From the NCBI GenBank assembly GCA_034521755.1, contig JAXHMB010000004.1, forward strand, positions 824,382-888,381: a stretch of DNA of 64,000 bases. Direction: 5' to 3'. The first letter of the stretch is position 1. Each line of letters starts with the position of its first letter. Origin of the DNA: JAXHMB01 sp034521755 (lineage in GTDB: Bacteria; Bacteroidota; Rhodothermia; Balneolales; Balneolaceae). Positions 25,360-34,394 of this stretch are shown piece by piece. A program made the position numbers and the translations under genes. Below the pieces are notes generated by a model that did no database searches, was not told where the DNA came from, and saw nothing but the letters and a program-made list of their open reading frames with translations.

Positions 25360-25492
25360 TTATTCCGAGGATCCCGAGAGTGGTCGGGAGACGAGGAATC
25401 TCAAGTATTATCAAAGGTTAATTATTCGAAGCTATTGAAAAACATTATCACATTTGAGATTCCTCATCCCAGAAATCGGGATTCGGAATGAC
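25360..25492. repeat. dispersed element, family B (copy 3)
   Basis: It runs from TTATTCCGAGGATCCCGAGAG to ATTCGGAATGAC and is nearly identical over its length to copy 4 at 25666-25800. The internal CCCGAGAGTGGTCGGG is a further small hairpin. Confidence 0.85.
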
Positions 25493-25538
25493 AGCCTTTG
25501 TTTTTATACGAATTGCCATTATCACCAACTTGTAACTC

Positions 25539-25648
25539 GTCATTGCGAGGCGCCTTGGGTTTAAGGCAACGACGCAATCTCTCTTTCGGTGCTCGCTTCC
25601 ATGAGATTGCTTCACTCCGCTCATTACATTTGCTACGTTCGCAATGAC
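25539..25648. repeat. dispersed element, family A (copy 2)
   Basis: Ends GTCATTGCGA and TCGCAATGAC are perfect inverted repeats of 10 bases. The interior carries GACGCAATCTC...GAGATTGC, a second nested inverted repeat. Confidence 0.85.
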
Positions 25649-25665
25649 AGTCTTTGTTTTTATAA

Positions 25666-25800
25666 GTTATTCCGAGGATCCCGAGAGTGGTCGGGAGACG
25701 AGGAATCTCAAGTATTATCAAAGGTTAATTATTTGAAGCTATTGAAAAACATTATCACATTTGAGATTCCTCATCCCAGAAATCGGGATTCGGAATAACA
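25666..25800. repeat. dispersed element, family B (copy 4)
   Basis: Near-identical to copy 3, separated from the preceding A copy by the same linker (AGTCTTTGTTTTTATA). The right end CGGAATAAC has one changed base. It ends 13 bases from the mnmD stop codon. Confidence 0.85.
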
Positions 25801-25812
25801 ATCCTGGAGAAA

Positions 25813-26577
25813 TCAAAAATCTTCTTCCTCATATCTTTTTGCCAAATGCTCATAATTAATCAGCTCATACTCTTTAAGCCTTTCATCGCTTAACGCAGCT
25901 ACGGTCATCTCTCTTTTACCTAAAGCGCCTTTTGTCCGGGCAACTTTCCATCCGGCCCAGGCCATCGCTCCCTTAGCTTTTGATGCTGCTGAATAGGTTG
26001 TTAAAATTACGTTATCAGAACTGAGAGACTTCAGTTTTTTGAACGTTTCGCCAGACCACAATTCGGCATTTACATCAGGAGAAAAGGCATCATGAAAGAT
26101 ATAGTCAGCTTGAATAACGTCAGGGTTATAATCTTCAAACAATCCGTAGAAAATGTGAGCTGTGATATTTTCATGAACCTGAAACTCATTATCTCCCTTG
26201 GATAAATTATCAAAGATGGAGACCAGCTTTTGCTTGAGTTCCGGATGGTCAATATGGGCTTCAAAGTTAAATTTAGCGGCATGATCACCGGAAATAGGGT
26301 ATGCCTCAACACTGTGGAACTGTATACTGGCTGTGGAATTGAGCTTTTGATAATAGTCCAATAGTAAAAGGAGGTTAAGTCCGGTGCCAAAACCAACTTC
26401 TAAAATATTGATTTGTTTTTCTTTTGAGAGTGCCTCAATCAGTCTGTTAGTTTCAAAAAAATTATGAACACTTTCTGCAACGGCTCCATTGGGATTGTGG
26501 TAATGTTGCTTAAACCGATGAGAATAGAGCGTGTGCGAGCCGTCTTTTGTAGTTGTTATTGAAGGTTTTGAGCTCAT
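25813..26577 (-). CDS. mnmD: tRNA (mnm5s2U34) methyltransferase MnmD-like
   Basis: This 254-residue SAM-dependent methyltransferase is of the DUF752/MnmC2 type, which completes 5-methylaminomethyl-2-thiouridine in the wobble position of several tRNAs. Motif I is ILEVGFGTGLNLLLLLDYY near residue 58. VQADYIFHDAFSPDVNAELWSGETF near residue 160 is the signature DAFSPxxNPxLW region. The C-terminal TTYSAASKAKGAMAWAGWKV...GKREM is also characteristic. The protein lacks the FAD oxidase half present in fused proteobacterial MnmC, as usual outside that group. The gene is intact although its neighbours are frameshifted. Confidence 0.88.
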   Translation of the reverse strand: MSSKPSITTTKDGSHTLYSHRFKQHYHNPNGAVAESVHNFFETNRLIEALSKEKQINILEVGFGTGLNLLLLLDYYQKLNSTASIQFHSVEAYPISGDHAAKFNFEAHIDHPELKQKLVSIFDNLSKGDNEFQVHENITAHIFYGLFEDYNPDVIQADYIFHDAFSPDVNAELWSGETFKKLKSLSSDNVILTTYSAASKAKGAMAWAGWKVARTKGALGKREMTVAALSDERLKEYELINYEHLAKRYEEEDF

Positions 26578-26655
26578 AAAAATTTCAATTCAGAAGAATC
26601 TTTAACATTTATATCCTATTTGTTAATTAAATATATTATGCAAAGCTAACATAAC

Positions 26656-26793
26656 TAAATCTCCCCTCGAGGGTCGCCGACGCTTCACAGCTTTAGCGAC
26701 GTAGCGAAGTGTCCCGAGAAGCGGGACGTGGGGTGTAGGTATTTAGACACCTCCCGCCCCATTAAATGGGGCACCCTCCTCAAGGAGGGATTA
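26656..26793. repeat. hairpin-rich dispersed element, family C
   Basis: It contains consecutive hairpins, GCCCCATT/AATGGGGC (26756-26772) and CCCTCCT/AGGAGGG (26774-26789), after CTCCCCTCGAGGG at the left. A relative with CCCCTCC/GGAGGGG lies near 63533. Non-coding; it fills the gap before the amidohydrolase gene. Confidence 0.6.
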
Positions 26794-26809
26794 ATACAGA
26801 ATCAATTTT

Positions 26810-28000
26810 ATGAATATATCAGAAATAAAAAAGCTGGCTGAAAAAGGGCTGCCTGAGATGATAGAAATCAGAAGGCACCTGCACCGAAATCCGGAGCTGA
26901 GCTACCAGGAATTTGAAACTACGGAATATATTCTTGGCAAGCTTGAGGAGCTGGACATTCCTGCCGATCGTCCGCTCGAAACTGGGTGTGTGGGAATCAT
27001 TAAGGGAGGCGTTGAATCAAATAAAGTAGTGGCCCTGCGTGCAGATATTGATGCGCTGCCGATCAGTGAAGAAGGAGATCATAAGGCAGATTTCTTATCT
27101 CAAAACGAGGGGTAGCCCATTGCTGTGGGCATGACAGTCACACGGCAAACTTGCTGGGTACGGCCAAAATTTTGATCTGAGCTTAAAGATAATATTGAAG
27201 GCTCCGTTTTACTGGTATTTCAGCCGGGTGAAGAAAAGCTGCCGGGTGGAGGAAGGCTGCTTTGTGAAACAGGGTACCTGCAGGAAAAAGGAGTAGATGT
27301 CATTTATGGACTTCATTCCAGTCCGCAGCACAAACCCGGTACCATCGCCACGCGCAAAGGTCCGCTTATGGCACGGCCCGATGAATTTAAGATTGAGATT
27401 ATTGGCAAAGGCGGACATGCAGCCTCTCCTCACCAGGCGATAGATCCTATTGTGTTGAGTGCCCAGGTTATTAATAACTTGCAAACTATTGTAAGCCGTA
27501 ATGTGAGTCCCACTGAACCTGCCGTAGTTACCGTAGGAAAAGTATCCGGAGGTACAGCACATAATATCATTCCCGAAAAAGTGGAGATAATAGGGACCGT
27601 ACGGACATTCTCAGAGGGAACTGCTAAAATGATTGAAAAGCGCATTGAAGAAATTGTGAAAGGTATTACAGAGTCAGCCGGGGCATCTTACACCTATGAA
27701 TTTGACTATGGATATCCGGCTGTAAATAATACGGATTGGGCAACAGATCATCTGCTAAAGGCGGCGTCCGAAATTATGGGTACAGAAAACGTTCAGCTAT
27801 TGGATGATCCCATTATGGCCGGCGAAGATTTTGCCTTTTACCAGCAGGAGTTTCCCGGTGTGTTTTTCTTTTTGGGAAGTGGAAGCAAGGAGGCTGATTC
27901 AACATATTCATGGCATCATCCAAGATATAATGTTGATGAGGAATGTTTTAAAACCGGGGCTGCATTAATGGCATCGATGGTTTTTCAGCCTGTGCAATAA
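26810..28000 (+). pseudogene. M20D amidohydrolase (IAA-amino acid hydrolase-like), two compensating frameshifts
   Basis: The first frame (IEIRRHLHRNPELSYQEFET, ALRADIDALPISEE) hits TAG at 27113 after a run of four G where five would keep the frame. The next 60 bases in the -1 frame encode AHCCGHDSHTANLLGTAKIL, the metal-ligand motif. A shift near 27175 (one extra base or two missing) restores the first frame, which runs on with VFQPGEE, GKGGHAASPHQAIDP, SGGTAHNIIPE, GEDFAFYQQEFPGVFFFLG and ends at 28000. The corrected protein is about 397 residues. M20D enzymes deacylate N-acyl or N-indoleacetyl amino acids. All expected ligands exist once corrected, so sequence error is at least as likely as loss of function. 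Confidence 0.75.
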
Positions 28001-28001
28001 C

Positions 28002-29134
28002 ATGAATGATATGAATGATTCATTTAACTTTTCGTTTTGGGAGAAAGATTCATTCTCTGAAGACCATATGACCTGATCGTAGTCGGTGCCGGTATTGTGG
28101 GTTTGTCTTCGGCCATTTTTTACAAAAGAAGTCATCCTTCAGCGCGGGTATTAGTGCTGGATAAAGGCATGATGCCTGAAGGGGCCAGCACACGCAATGC
28201 AGGTTTTGCCTGTGTGGGTTCTATCACCGAACATTTGGCAGATATTGAAAAAGAAAGTGCTGAGGCTGTTAAACGCAGGATCAGGGCCCGATACGATGGA
28301 TTAACACTATTACGTGCCCTTTTGGGTGATGAACAAATAGACTATGAGGCCTGCGGTGGTTATGAGTTGTTTAAGGAGCCCCAGCGTTTTGAAGAGGCCT
28401 CTCAACACATAGATAAATTTAATAGGTGGCTGGATGAGCTTATCGATGAAAAGAAGGTGTATAGTGCAACGGAGTTAAATGGATATCCTGTAATTTACAA
28501 CCGTTTAGAGGGTTCACTGCATCCGGGAAAGATGATGCAGCAGCTTGTTGAAATGGCCGGTCGGGAAGGCGTAACCATTTTTTGGAATAGCAAAGTGGGT
28601 GCTGTTGATCGTTCCGGCTCTGTGGAGTTAACTGATGGAAAGTTCATTGAAGCGGAACAAGTGCTTCTGGCTTGCAATGGTTTTACCAAGCAATTATTTC
28701 CGGATATTGATATAAAACCTGCCCGAGGATATGTGATGGTTACAAATCCGCAGGAGTCAATGCCCTGGAAGGGCACTTTTCATCATGACCGCGGCTACGT
28801 CTATTTCAGAAATATTGGAGACCGTCTTCTTATTGGCGGTGGGCGAAATCTGGCTTATGAGGAAGAGCAAACGTCAGGTTTTGGTACAAACCAAAAAATA
28901 AAAGAGTATCTCAAAAATTTTGTTTCCGATACCCTAAAGCTCAATCCCGGATGGCAAATTGAACATGAATGGTCAGGAATTATGGGCTTTACAGAAACAA
29001 AGACGCCCATTGTTAAAAAGGTTGATGAAAAGCGAGTGATAGCAGCCGGACTAAGCGGTATGGGGGTAGCCATAGGGGCGGCTATAGGTAAGAAGACAGC
29101 TTCATTATTATCCAAAAAAAGTGAGGATTTATGA
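28002..29134 (+). pseudogene. FAD-dependent amino-acid oxidase-like protein (DAO family), one frameshift
   Basis: From ATG 28002 the frame reads MNDMNDSFNFSFWEKDSFSE and then hits TGA. One base missing at about 28066-28069 would give DHYDLIVVGAGIVGLSSAIFY, the FAD-binding dinucleotide motif, continuing to 29134 (377 residues). Later blocks are STRNAGFACVGS, the substrate domain, ACNGFTKQLFPDI, ARGYVMVTNP, and the C-terminal IGGGRNLAYEE and SGIMGFTETKTPIV with AAGLSGMGVAIGAAIG. DAO-fold oxidoreductases oxidise amines or D-amino acids such as glycine or sarcosine. The stop overlaps the next gene's ATG (29131). Confidence 0.75.
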
Positions 29135-30095
29135 TTAGCAGAAAATCATTTTTAAGAACGATTGGCTTTGGGAAGCCTCTTTCCGGTTAAAGCAATTGGA
29201 AAAACCAACACCAAAAAAATCACAAAGCCTGTCTGTATTTCAACATGGAAACATGGTTTGGAAGCAAATAAAGCGGCCTGGAAAATCTTGTCCCAAAATG
29301 GACTGGTGACCGATGCTGTAGAGCAGGGAGTTCGGGTAACAGAAGCCGATCCACAAGTACGAACAGTAGGTATTGGCGGATTTCCCGATAGAGATGGGAA
29401 TGTCACGCTTGATGCATGTATTATGGATCACCGTGACCAATGTGGGTCGGTGGCTTTCTTGCAGCATATTAAGCACCCGGTTTCTGTAGCGCGAAAAGTT
29501 ATGGAGGAGACCCCACACGTAATGTTGGTTGGCCGGGGCGCACTCGAATTTGCGCAGGCACAGGGATTTGAAAAGGAAGAGCTGCTTACCGAACAATCCA
29601 AAAAAGATTGGGAAGAGTGGAAGAAGAAATCGAACTATCAGCCTGAGATTAATATTGAAAACCATGACACGATTGGTATGCTGGCATTAGATGAGGCGGG
29701 AAATCTGGCAGGTGTATGCACTACCAGCGGCGCTGCTTATAAAATGCATGGACGCGTGGGTGATTCTCCATTAATAGGCTCGGGTTTGTTTGTTGATAAC
29801 GAAGTAGGGGCAGCTGCCGCCACCGGACTAGGTGAAGAAATTATTCGTATTTGTGGGAGCCATCTGGTAGTAGAAAATATGCGGCGCGGTAGATGATCCT
29901 ACAACGGCCTGTAAAAAAGCTGTGGAACGCATTGCCTCAAAAAATAAATCACTTGAAAATATCCAGGTTGGATTTATTGCTCTCAACAAACAGGGACAAT
30001 ACGGAGGTTATGCCATGAGAAAAGGATTTGATTATGCAGTGCATACAAGCTCAGATAATGAGCTTCTAGATTCTGAAAGCTACTTAAAGGCTTAG
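29131..30095 (+). pseudogene. N4-(beta-N-acetylglucosaminyl)-L-asparaginase family protein, two frameshifts
   Basis: The Ntn hydrolase family is shown by GLEANKAAWKIL, GIGGFPDRDGNVTLDACIMDH, ENHDTIGMLALDEAGNLAGVCTTSG (autocleavage before the Thr of HDTIGM near residue 190) and DSPLIGSGLFVDNEVGAAAATGLGE. ATG 29131 gives MISRKSFLRTIGFG, a Tat-like leader, but the frame must shift by +1 at 29170-29174 to reach SLFPVKAIG. A second shift near 29888 joins ENMRRG to VDDPTTACKKAVERIA, ending at 30095. Such enzymes split the GlcNAc-Asn link or act on Asn. The corrected protein is about 320 residues, normal for the family. Confidence 0.72.
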
Positions 30096-30733
30096 GTTTT
30101 GCTGATAGTTTTAAATTCACGATAAAGTTCCAGAAATTCACTTAAAATCATAGCTGTAGCTCCCCAAAGAGGTACGCGGTGCACATCCCAATATGGAACT
30201 TTGTAGGTATATCTTCGGAGATTCCAATCTTCGACCGTCAGGTTCTTTTTCTTGGCCAGAGATTCTACTTCAACTGTGAAAGCCTCTTCAACTTCATTCG
30301 TATTTAACGATAATGCAGGTATTGAATCCAGGTAGCCAACTACAGGAATTACATGATTCTTGGAATGGCTTACATAAAGGCTGCTCAGTGTTCCCAATAA
30401 CTGAATGCTGGAAGGATTAATGCCCACTTCTTCCTGGGTTTCTCTGAGCGCAGTATCTTCGGGTGCTTCATCTTTATCTGATCTTCCGCCCGGCAAACTG
30501 ATCTGTCCTCCATGATCGATATCCCGGCTTCTGAGAGTCAGGAGTAATTCCAGATCTTCATCTTCATTGGGAAACAGAAGAATAAGTACGCTGCTTTTCC
30601 GGGCGCCGGGTTCAGGGTCAAGCTCTCGGCCCGGGCCATTATCTACAGGCTCTGGCGCCATTTTAAGCTGGGCTTTTACTCCCGGAAGGGATTTAGATAA
30701 TCGATTTTCTAGAAAAGCTATAAATGGATTCAT
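30092..30733 (-). CDS. Nudix hydrolase, CoA pyrophosphatase-like
   Basis: This 213-residue Nudix protein has the box GGRSDKDEAPEDTALRETQEEVGI, matching Gx5Ex7REUxEExGU, near residues 79-102, preceded by LTLRSRDIDHGGQISLPGG. The latter resembles the LTxRsxxlxxHxGqisfPGG signature of CoA diphosphatases (NudL/Nudt7). A proline-containing middle with SHSKNHVIPVVGYL and the C-terminal PYWDVHRVPLWGATAMIL fits that subgroup. The likely reaction is hydrolysis of CoA or acyl-CoA to phosphopantetheine and 3',5'-ADP. The end overlaps the asparaginase stop by 4 bases, tail to tail. Confidence 0.88.
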   Translation of the reverse strand: MNPFIAFLENRLSKSLPGVKAQLKMAPEPVDNGPGRELDPEPGARKSSVLILLFPNEDEDLELLLTLRSRDIDHGGQISLPGGRSDKDEAPEDTALRETQEEVGINPSSIQLLGTLSSLYVSHSKNHVIPVVGYLDSIPALSLNTNEVEEAFTVEVESLAKKKNLTVEDWNLRRYTYKVPYWDVHRVPLWGATAMILSEFLELYREFKTISKT

Positions 30734-30907
30734 AAAAGCTTAGGATAATTGAAAACTTTGAATAATGCGAGTGGGAAAGGTGAGTCCTTATTGGCAGATA
30801 ATGACCGTTTAAAATGGTTTTATTCATTAGACTAAGGATGGGGTAAACCTTAATAAATTTGGCCCTTGACATTATCTCCTAAATTATTAAGTTAGTAATC
30901 ATTAATT

Positions 30908-30928
30908 TCATGATAATTAAAATCATGA
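30908..30928. promoter_or_regulatory. TCATGAT palindrome before the subtilase gene
   Basis: Perfect arms TCATGAT/ATCATGA with a 7-base A/T spacer, 31 bases upstream of ATG 30959, in an A/T-rich leader. It could be an operator or a small RNA hairpin; no regulator is implied by neighbours. Confidence 0.35.
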
Positions 30929-30958
30929 ATTATATTTTAAACTAAATCATAATTCATT

Positions 30959-32195
30959 ATGAAGAATAAACTAATAAAATTCTTAGGGGCATTTTTAATC
31001 TTGGCTGTAGGTGCATTCTACGGTTGTGACCAACCGCTTGATACCAATAATGCAGATCAGCCTGAAGAGCAGACCTTGAACAACGGCGATCCCATTCCGG
31101 ATCAATATATTGTTGTGTTTAAAGACAACAACACACAGGGCAAGGTTGCCAAGGTCAATGCTGTTAGAAGTAAGGTGCTAAGTGAAAACTCTATTGCAAA
31201 GGAACGAGTACTAAGCGAATATAACAGAGCTTTGCAAGGTTTTACTGCTAAGCTTGATAAAGATCAGGTTGAAAAGCTCAGACTTGATAAACGCGTAGAT
31301 TATATTGAGCAAGATCGTGTTATAACATTGGCACCTCCTGGAGCATGTTCTCCATGGCCGGGATGTCGAGATGATGATGAAGAAGATGACGGTGGTGATG
31401 ATGGTGGCGATAGTAATCAAACCACGCCATACGGTATTACACGTGTAGGTGGACCTGTGGCCAGCAGTGGTACTGCTTGGGTTATTGACTCAGGTATTGA
31501 CCTGGATCATCCGGATCTAAATGTAGATACAGATCGAAGTGCTGTTTTTGTATCCAGAGGACCAGGTTCCGGAACACCCGATGACGGGAATGGCCACGGT
31601 ACTCATGTTGCCGGTACTATTGCAGCCTTAGATAATGATATTGATGTAGTTGGAGTAGCTGCAGGGGCTTCGGTTGTTGCTGTAAAAGTGTTGGATGACC
31701 GTGGCAGTGGTTCTTACTCCAATGTTATTAATGGTATCGATTATGTTGCCTCAAACGCTTCTGCCGGAGACGTTGCAAACATGAGCTTGGGGGGCGGTAC
31801 TTCTGATGCCGTTGATGATGCTGTTCGCAATGCAGCTGACCAGGGAATCCTCTTTTCCATAGCTGCAGGTAATAGTAGCGATGATGCTAATAATTATTCT
31901 CCCGCTCGTGTAGAATATAACAATGTGTGGACAGTCTCTGCTATAGATGACACAGACACATTTGCTTCATTTTCTAATTACTCAGGACCAACAGATCCAC
32001 CTATTGAGTTCGCTGCGCCCGGTGTTCGATATCTTTCACTGTGGGCTGAATGGAGGAACAAACACGATTAGTGGTACATCAATGGCTGCTCCTCATGTAG
32101 CTGGTGTTCTCTTGGTTACCGGAGGAAGCCCAACAGGTGATGGTACAGCAAGTAATGATCCGGATGAGATTCCAGATCCTATAGCACATAATTAA
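30959..32195 (+). pseudogene. subtilisin/proteinase K-like serine protease lipoprotein, one frameshift near the active-site Ser
   Basis: A lipoprotein signal (LAVGAFYGC at about residues 15-23) precedes an inhibitor I9 propeptide (PDQYIVVFKDNN to DYIEQDRVITL, about residues 47-122). A short Asp-rich linker follows, then the S8 domain. Catalytic Asp is in WVIDSGIDLDHPDL (near 177), His in GNGHGTHVAGT (near 211) and Ser in GTSMAAPHVAG. One extra base in the GGG at 32043-32045 breaks the frame just before the Ser motif; removing it gives SLWLNGGTNTISGTSMAAP to a stop at 32195, 411 residues. A secreted protease with self-processing is implied; as written it lacks its nucleophile. Confidence 0.8.
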
Positions 32196-32219
32196 CAATA
32201 GATTCGTATTTCTTAGTAA

Positions 32220-32254
32220 AGCCTCTTCTCTAAAGCGGGAAGGGGCTTTTTTTA
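32220..32254 (+). terminator. rho-independent terminator after the subtilase gene
   Basis: AGCCTCTTC (32220-32228) pairs with GAAGGGGCT (32239-32247), nine pairs with one wobble, followed by a T run to 32253. Confidence 0.8.
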
Positions 32255-32343
32255 TGATTGCCCAAATTAGCCTTTATTCCACCTTTCATTGTCCGTACTT
32301 TACGCAAGTTTCAGGGGGCTTTGCAAAACCCGAAAAATCGAGT

Positions 32344-32443
32344 CTGTCATTGCGAGCCTGAGAAGCAATCTCCAGATCAAAGTTCATAAAAGGAGATCGC
32401 CACACTTCGTTCCCCGCTTGGGCGGGACAAGGCGCGATGACAG
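32344..32443. repeat. diverged family A-like element
   Basis: Ends TGTCATTGCG and CGCGATGACA are inverted. The interior keeps GAAGCAATCTCC...GGAGATCGCCACACTTCG. It occupies the gap of about 300 bases between the terminator and the PfkB kinase gene, with no gene in it. Confidence 0.7.
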
Positions 32444-32504
32444 TTAGGTTTTGCAAAAGTCTCTTTCAGTTATTTCAAACTATTTAGATTTAAAGTAGCG
32501 CTTT

Positions 32505-33504
32505 ATGAAGAAAAAGTATGATGTGTATGGCATTGGTAATGCCTTAGTGGATATGGAATTTGAGGTAGGTAATGATTTCTTGGAAAAGCATGATGTTGCC
32601 AAAGGAGTAATGACACTTGTTGATGAAGAAACCCAATTCAGGCTCATTCGAGACATCAACCATGCAGAAACAGTTCAAAAGCCGGGCGGATCTGCTGCCA
32701 ATACGGTATCAGCAATTAGCCAATTTGGAGGAAAGGCATTTTATTCATGCAAGGTGGCAGCTGATAAATTTGGCAATGCCTATCTCGAAGATATGAACGA
32801 TGCCGGAATTACCACCAACTATAAGCGGCAGGAAAGAGAAAATGGAATTACCGGGAAATGCCTGGTAATGATTACAGAAGATGCCGAGCGGACAATGAAT
32901 ACATTCTTGGGCATTACTTCCAGCTTGTCAACCAAAGAGGTAGATGAGCGGGCAATTAAAGACTCTGAATACGTATATATTGAAGGATACCTTGTTACTT
33001 CAGACACCGGTTTTGAAGCAATGAAGCTAACAAAAAAAATAGCTGAGGAGAATGATGTCAATACGGCCTTAACTCTTTCTGATCCTTCAGTTGTTGAAGG
33101 CTTCAAAGAACGATTCCATGAAGTTGTGGGAGCTTCAGTGGATCTTTTATTCTGCAATGAGAAGGAAGCTAAAATGTTTACCGGCAAAGATGACCTGATG
33201 GAAGCTCGGGAAGCGCTAAAAAAGAGGCTAAAAAATTTGTGATTACCAGGGAAAAAATGGAGCTATGATCTTTGACGGGGACACGTTTATTGACATTGAA
33301 CCTTACGAAGTAAAGGCAGTAGACAGTAATGGAGCAGGAGATATGTATGCCGGTGCTTTTCTTTATGGAATTACTCATGGCCTTGGATTTGCAGGATCAG
33401 GAAAACTGGCTTCTCTGGCGGGATCAAAAATTGTATCACAATATGGCCCGAGACTAAAATGGCACGAGGCACAGGATATATTAAATCATCTGAAAGAAAG
33501 CTAA
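32505..33504 (+). pseudogene. PfkB family carbohydrate/adenosine kinase, two frameshifts
   Basis: The first frame (32505-33242) reads MKKKYDVYGIGNALVDMEFE, KPGGSAANTVSAISQFGG and CNEKEAKMFTG, an adenosine kinase-like PfkB protein. One A is missing in the A run at 33218-33223 and one G in the GGG at 33249-33251. Adding both joins EALKKEAKKFVITRGKNGA to the frame with VDSNGAGDMYAGAFLYGITHG, where GAGD carries the catalytic Asp, and on to 33504; the corrected protein is about 333 residues. It would phosphorylate adenosine, ribose or a similar sugar. Both errors are in homopolymers, which suggests sequencing error. Confidence 0.8.
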
Positions 33505-33511
33505 ACCAGTT

Positions 33512-33778
33512 ATGGGTATTGAACTTTTAGGATGGATAGGATTTGGCATACTTGTACTGGCCTGGGTACCACAAACCTGGGAAACTGTTAAAGCAGGATA
33601 TACGGATACAAACCTGGCTTTTATCTTGCTCTATTTTACGGCCAGTTTAATTCTCACCGTGTATTCTGTAATTATTGATGACCATGTTTTTACCGCGCTA
33701 AATGGAATGCTGACACTGGGAAGTGGCATCAACCTATATTTTAAACTTTTACCAAATAAGAAAAGCTTTGATGGATAA
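33512..33778 (+). CDS. SemiSWEET-like PQ-loop membrane protein
   Basis: This 88-residue protein has three hydrophobic helices: LGWIGFGILVLAWVPQTWETV with the Pro-Gln pair near residue 19, a middle helix LAFILLYFTASLILTVYSVII, and VFTALNGMLTLGSGINLYFKL with the conserved Asn. Size, three-helix plan and the PQ pair fit the SemiSWEET/PQ-loop family, whose members dimerise to pass sugars or other small solutes; some short homologues are linked instead to lipid or amino acid movement. The last 8 bases overlap the rdgB start (ATGGATAA), implying translational coupling. Confidence 0.78.
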   Translation: MGIELLGWIGFGILVLAWVPQTWETVKAGYTDTNLAFILLYFTASLILTVYSVIIDDHVFTALNGMLTLGSGINLYFKLLPNKKSFDG

Positions 33779-34364
33779 GCTTATTCTAGCCTCAAGAAAT
33801 AAGCACAAGATAGCTGAACTCCGTGAGACACTGGCCGGATTATCAATTGAGCTGGTGTCGGCACTCGACTTTCCCAATCTAAAAGAAGTAGAAGAAGACA
33901 AGCCCACGCTACAGGGCAATGCGCTCAAAAAAGCACGGTATGTATTTCAGGAAACCGGAATTGCTGCACTTTCCGATGACACGGGCCTGGAGGTAGATGC
34001 CCTTGATGGACGTCCGGGTGTTTATTCAGCACGATACGCCGGAGAAGATGCTACCTACCAAGACAATGTTGATAAGCTTCTTTCAGAGCTTGCAGGTGTT
34101 GCACCTAAAGATCGTAAGGCTCAGTTTAGAACGGTTGTTGCTCTTGTTACCGAAGACAGCACGCATACATTTGAAGGAGTGTGCAGAGGTGAAATTTTAT
34201 CGGAACAGCGGGGCAGTAAAGGTTTTGGATATGATCCTGTTTTTCAACCTGCAGGATATGATAAAACATTTGCAGAGCTTAATGAAGATGAAAAAAATCG
34301 TATTTCGCACCGAGGCAGAGCTATTCAAAAGTTTTATAAGTGGCTGAAACAACAAACACAGTAA
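33771..34364 (+). CDS. rdgB: XTP/dITP diphosphatase (RdgB/HAM1 family)
   Basis: I start at ATG 33771, within the end of the preceding gene, because it gives MDKLILASRNKHKIAELRE, the usual family N-terminus; a longer frame from 33723 is unlikely. Of 197 residues, motifs are SRNKHK (8-13), DDTGLEVDALDGRPGVYSARYAG near 68-90 and SKGFGYDPVFQPAGYDKTFAEL near 144-165, then RAIQKFYKWL. The enzyme removes pyrophosphate from non-canonical purine triphosphates (XTP, ITP, dITP), keeping them out of DNA and RNA. Intact, in contrast to its frameshifted neighbours. Confidence 0.95.
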   Translation: MDKLILASRNKHKIAELRETLAGLSIELVSALDFPNLKEVEEDKPTLQGNALKKARYVFQETGIAALSDDTGLEVDALDGRPGVYSARYAGEDATYQDNVDKLLSELAGVAPKDRKAQFRTVVALVTEDSTHTFEGVCRGEILSEQRGSKGFGYDPVFQPAGYDKTFAELNEDEKNRISHRGRAIQKFYKWLKQQTQ

Positions 34365-34394
34365 GTTGCTGATCTGCCAATTGTTTGTATTTTG

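Noticed and set aside
25133..25721. Minus-strand frames at 25133-25414 and 25464-25721 reading NKDCHCERSKCNERSEA
   Set aside because: They are translations of the A and B repeats. The same words recur wherever a copy lies, with no start signals or codon bias.
22640..25800. CRISPR array
   Set aside because: Repeats of 100-135 bases in two families, irregular spacing and no short unique spacers; no cas genes.
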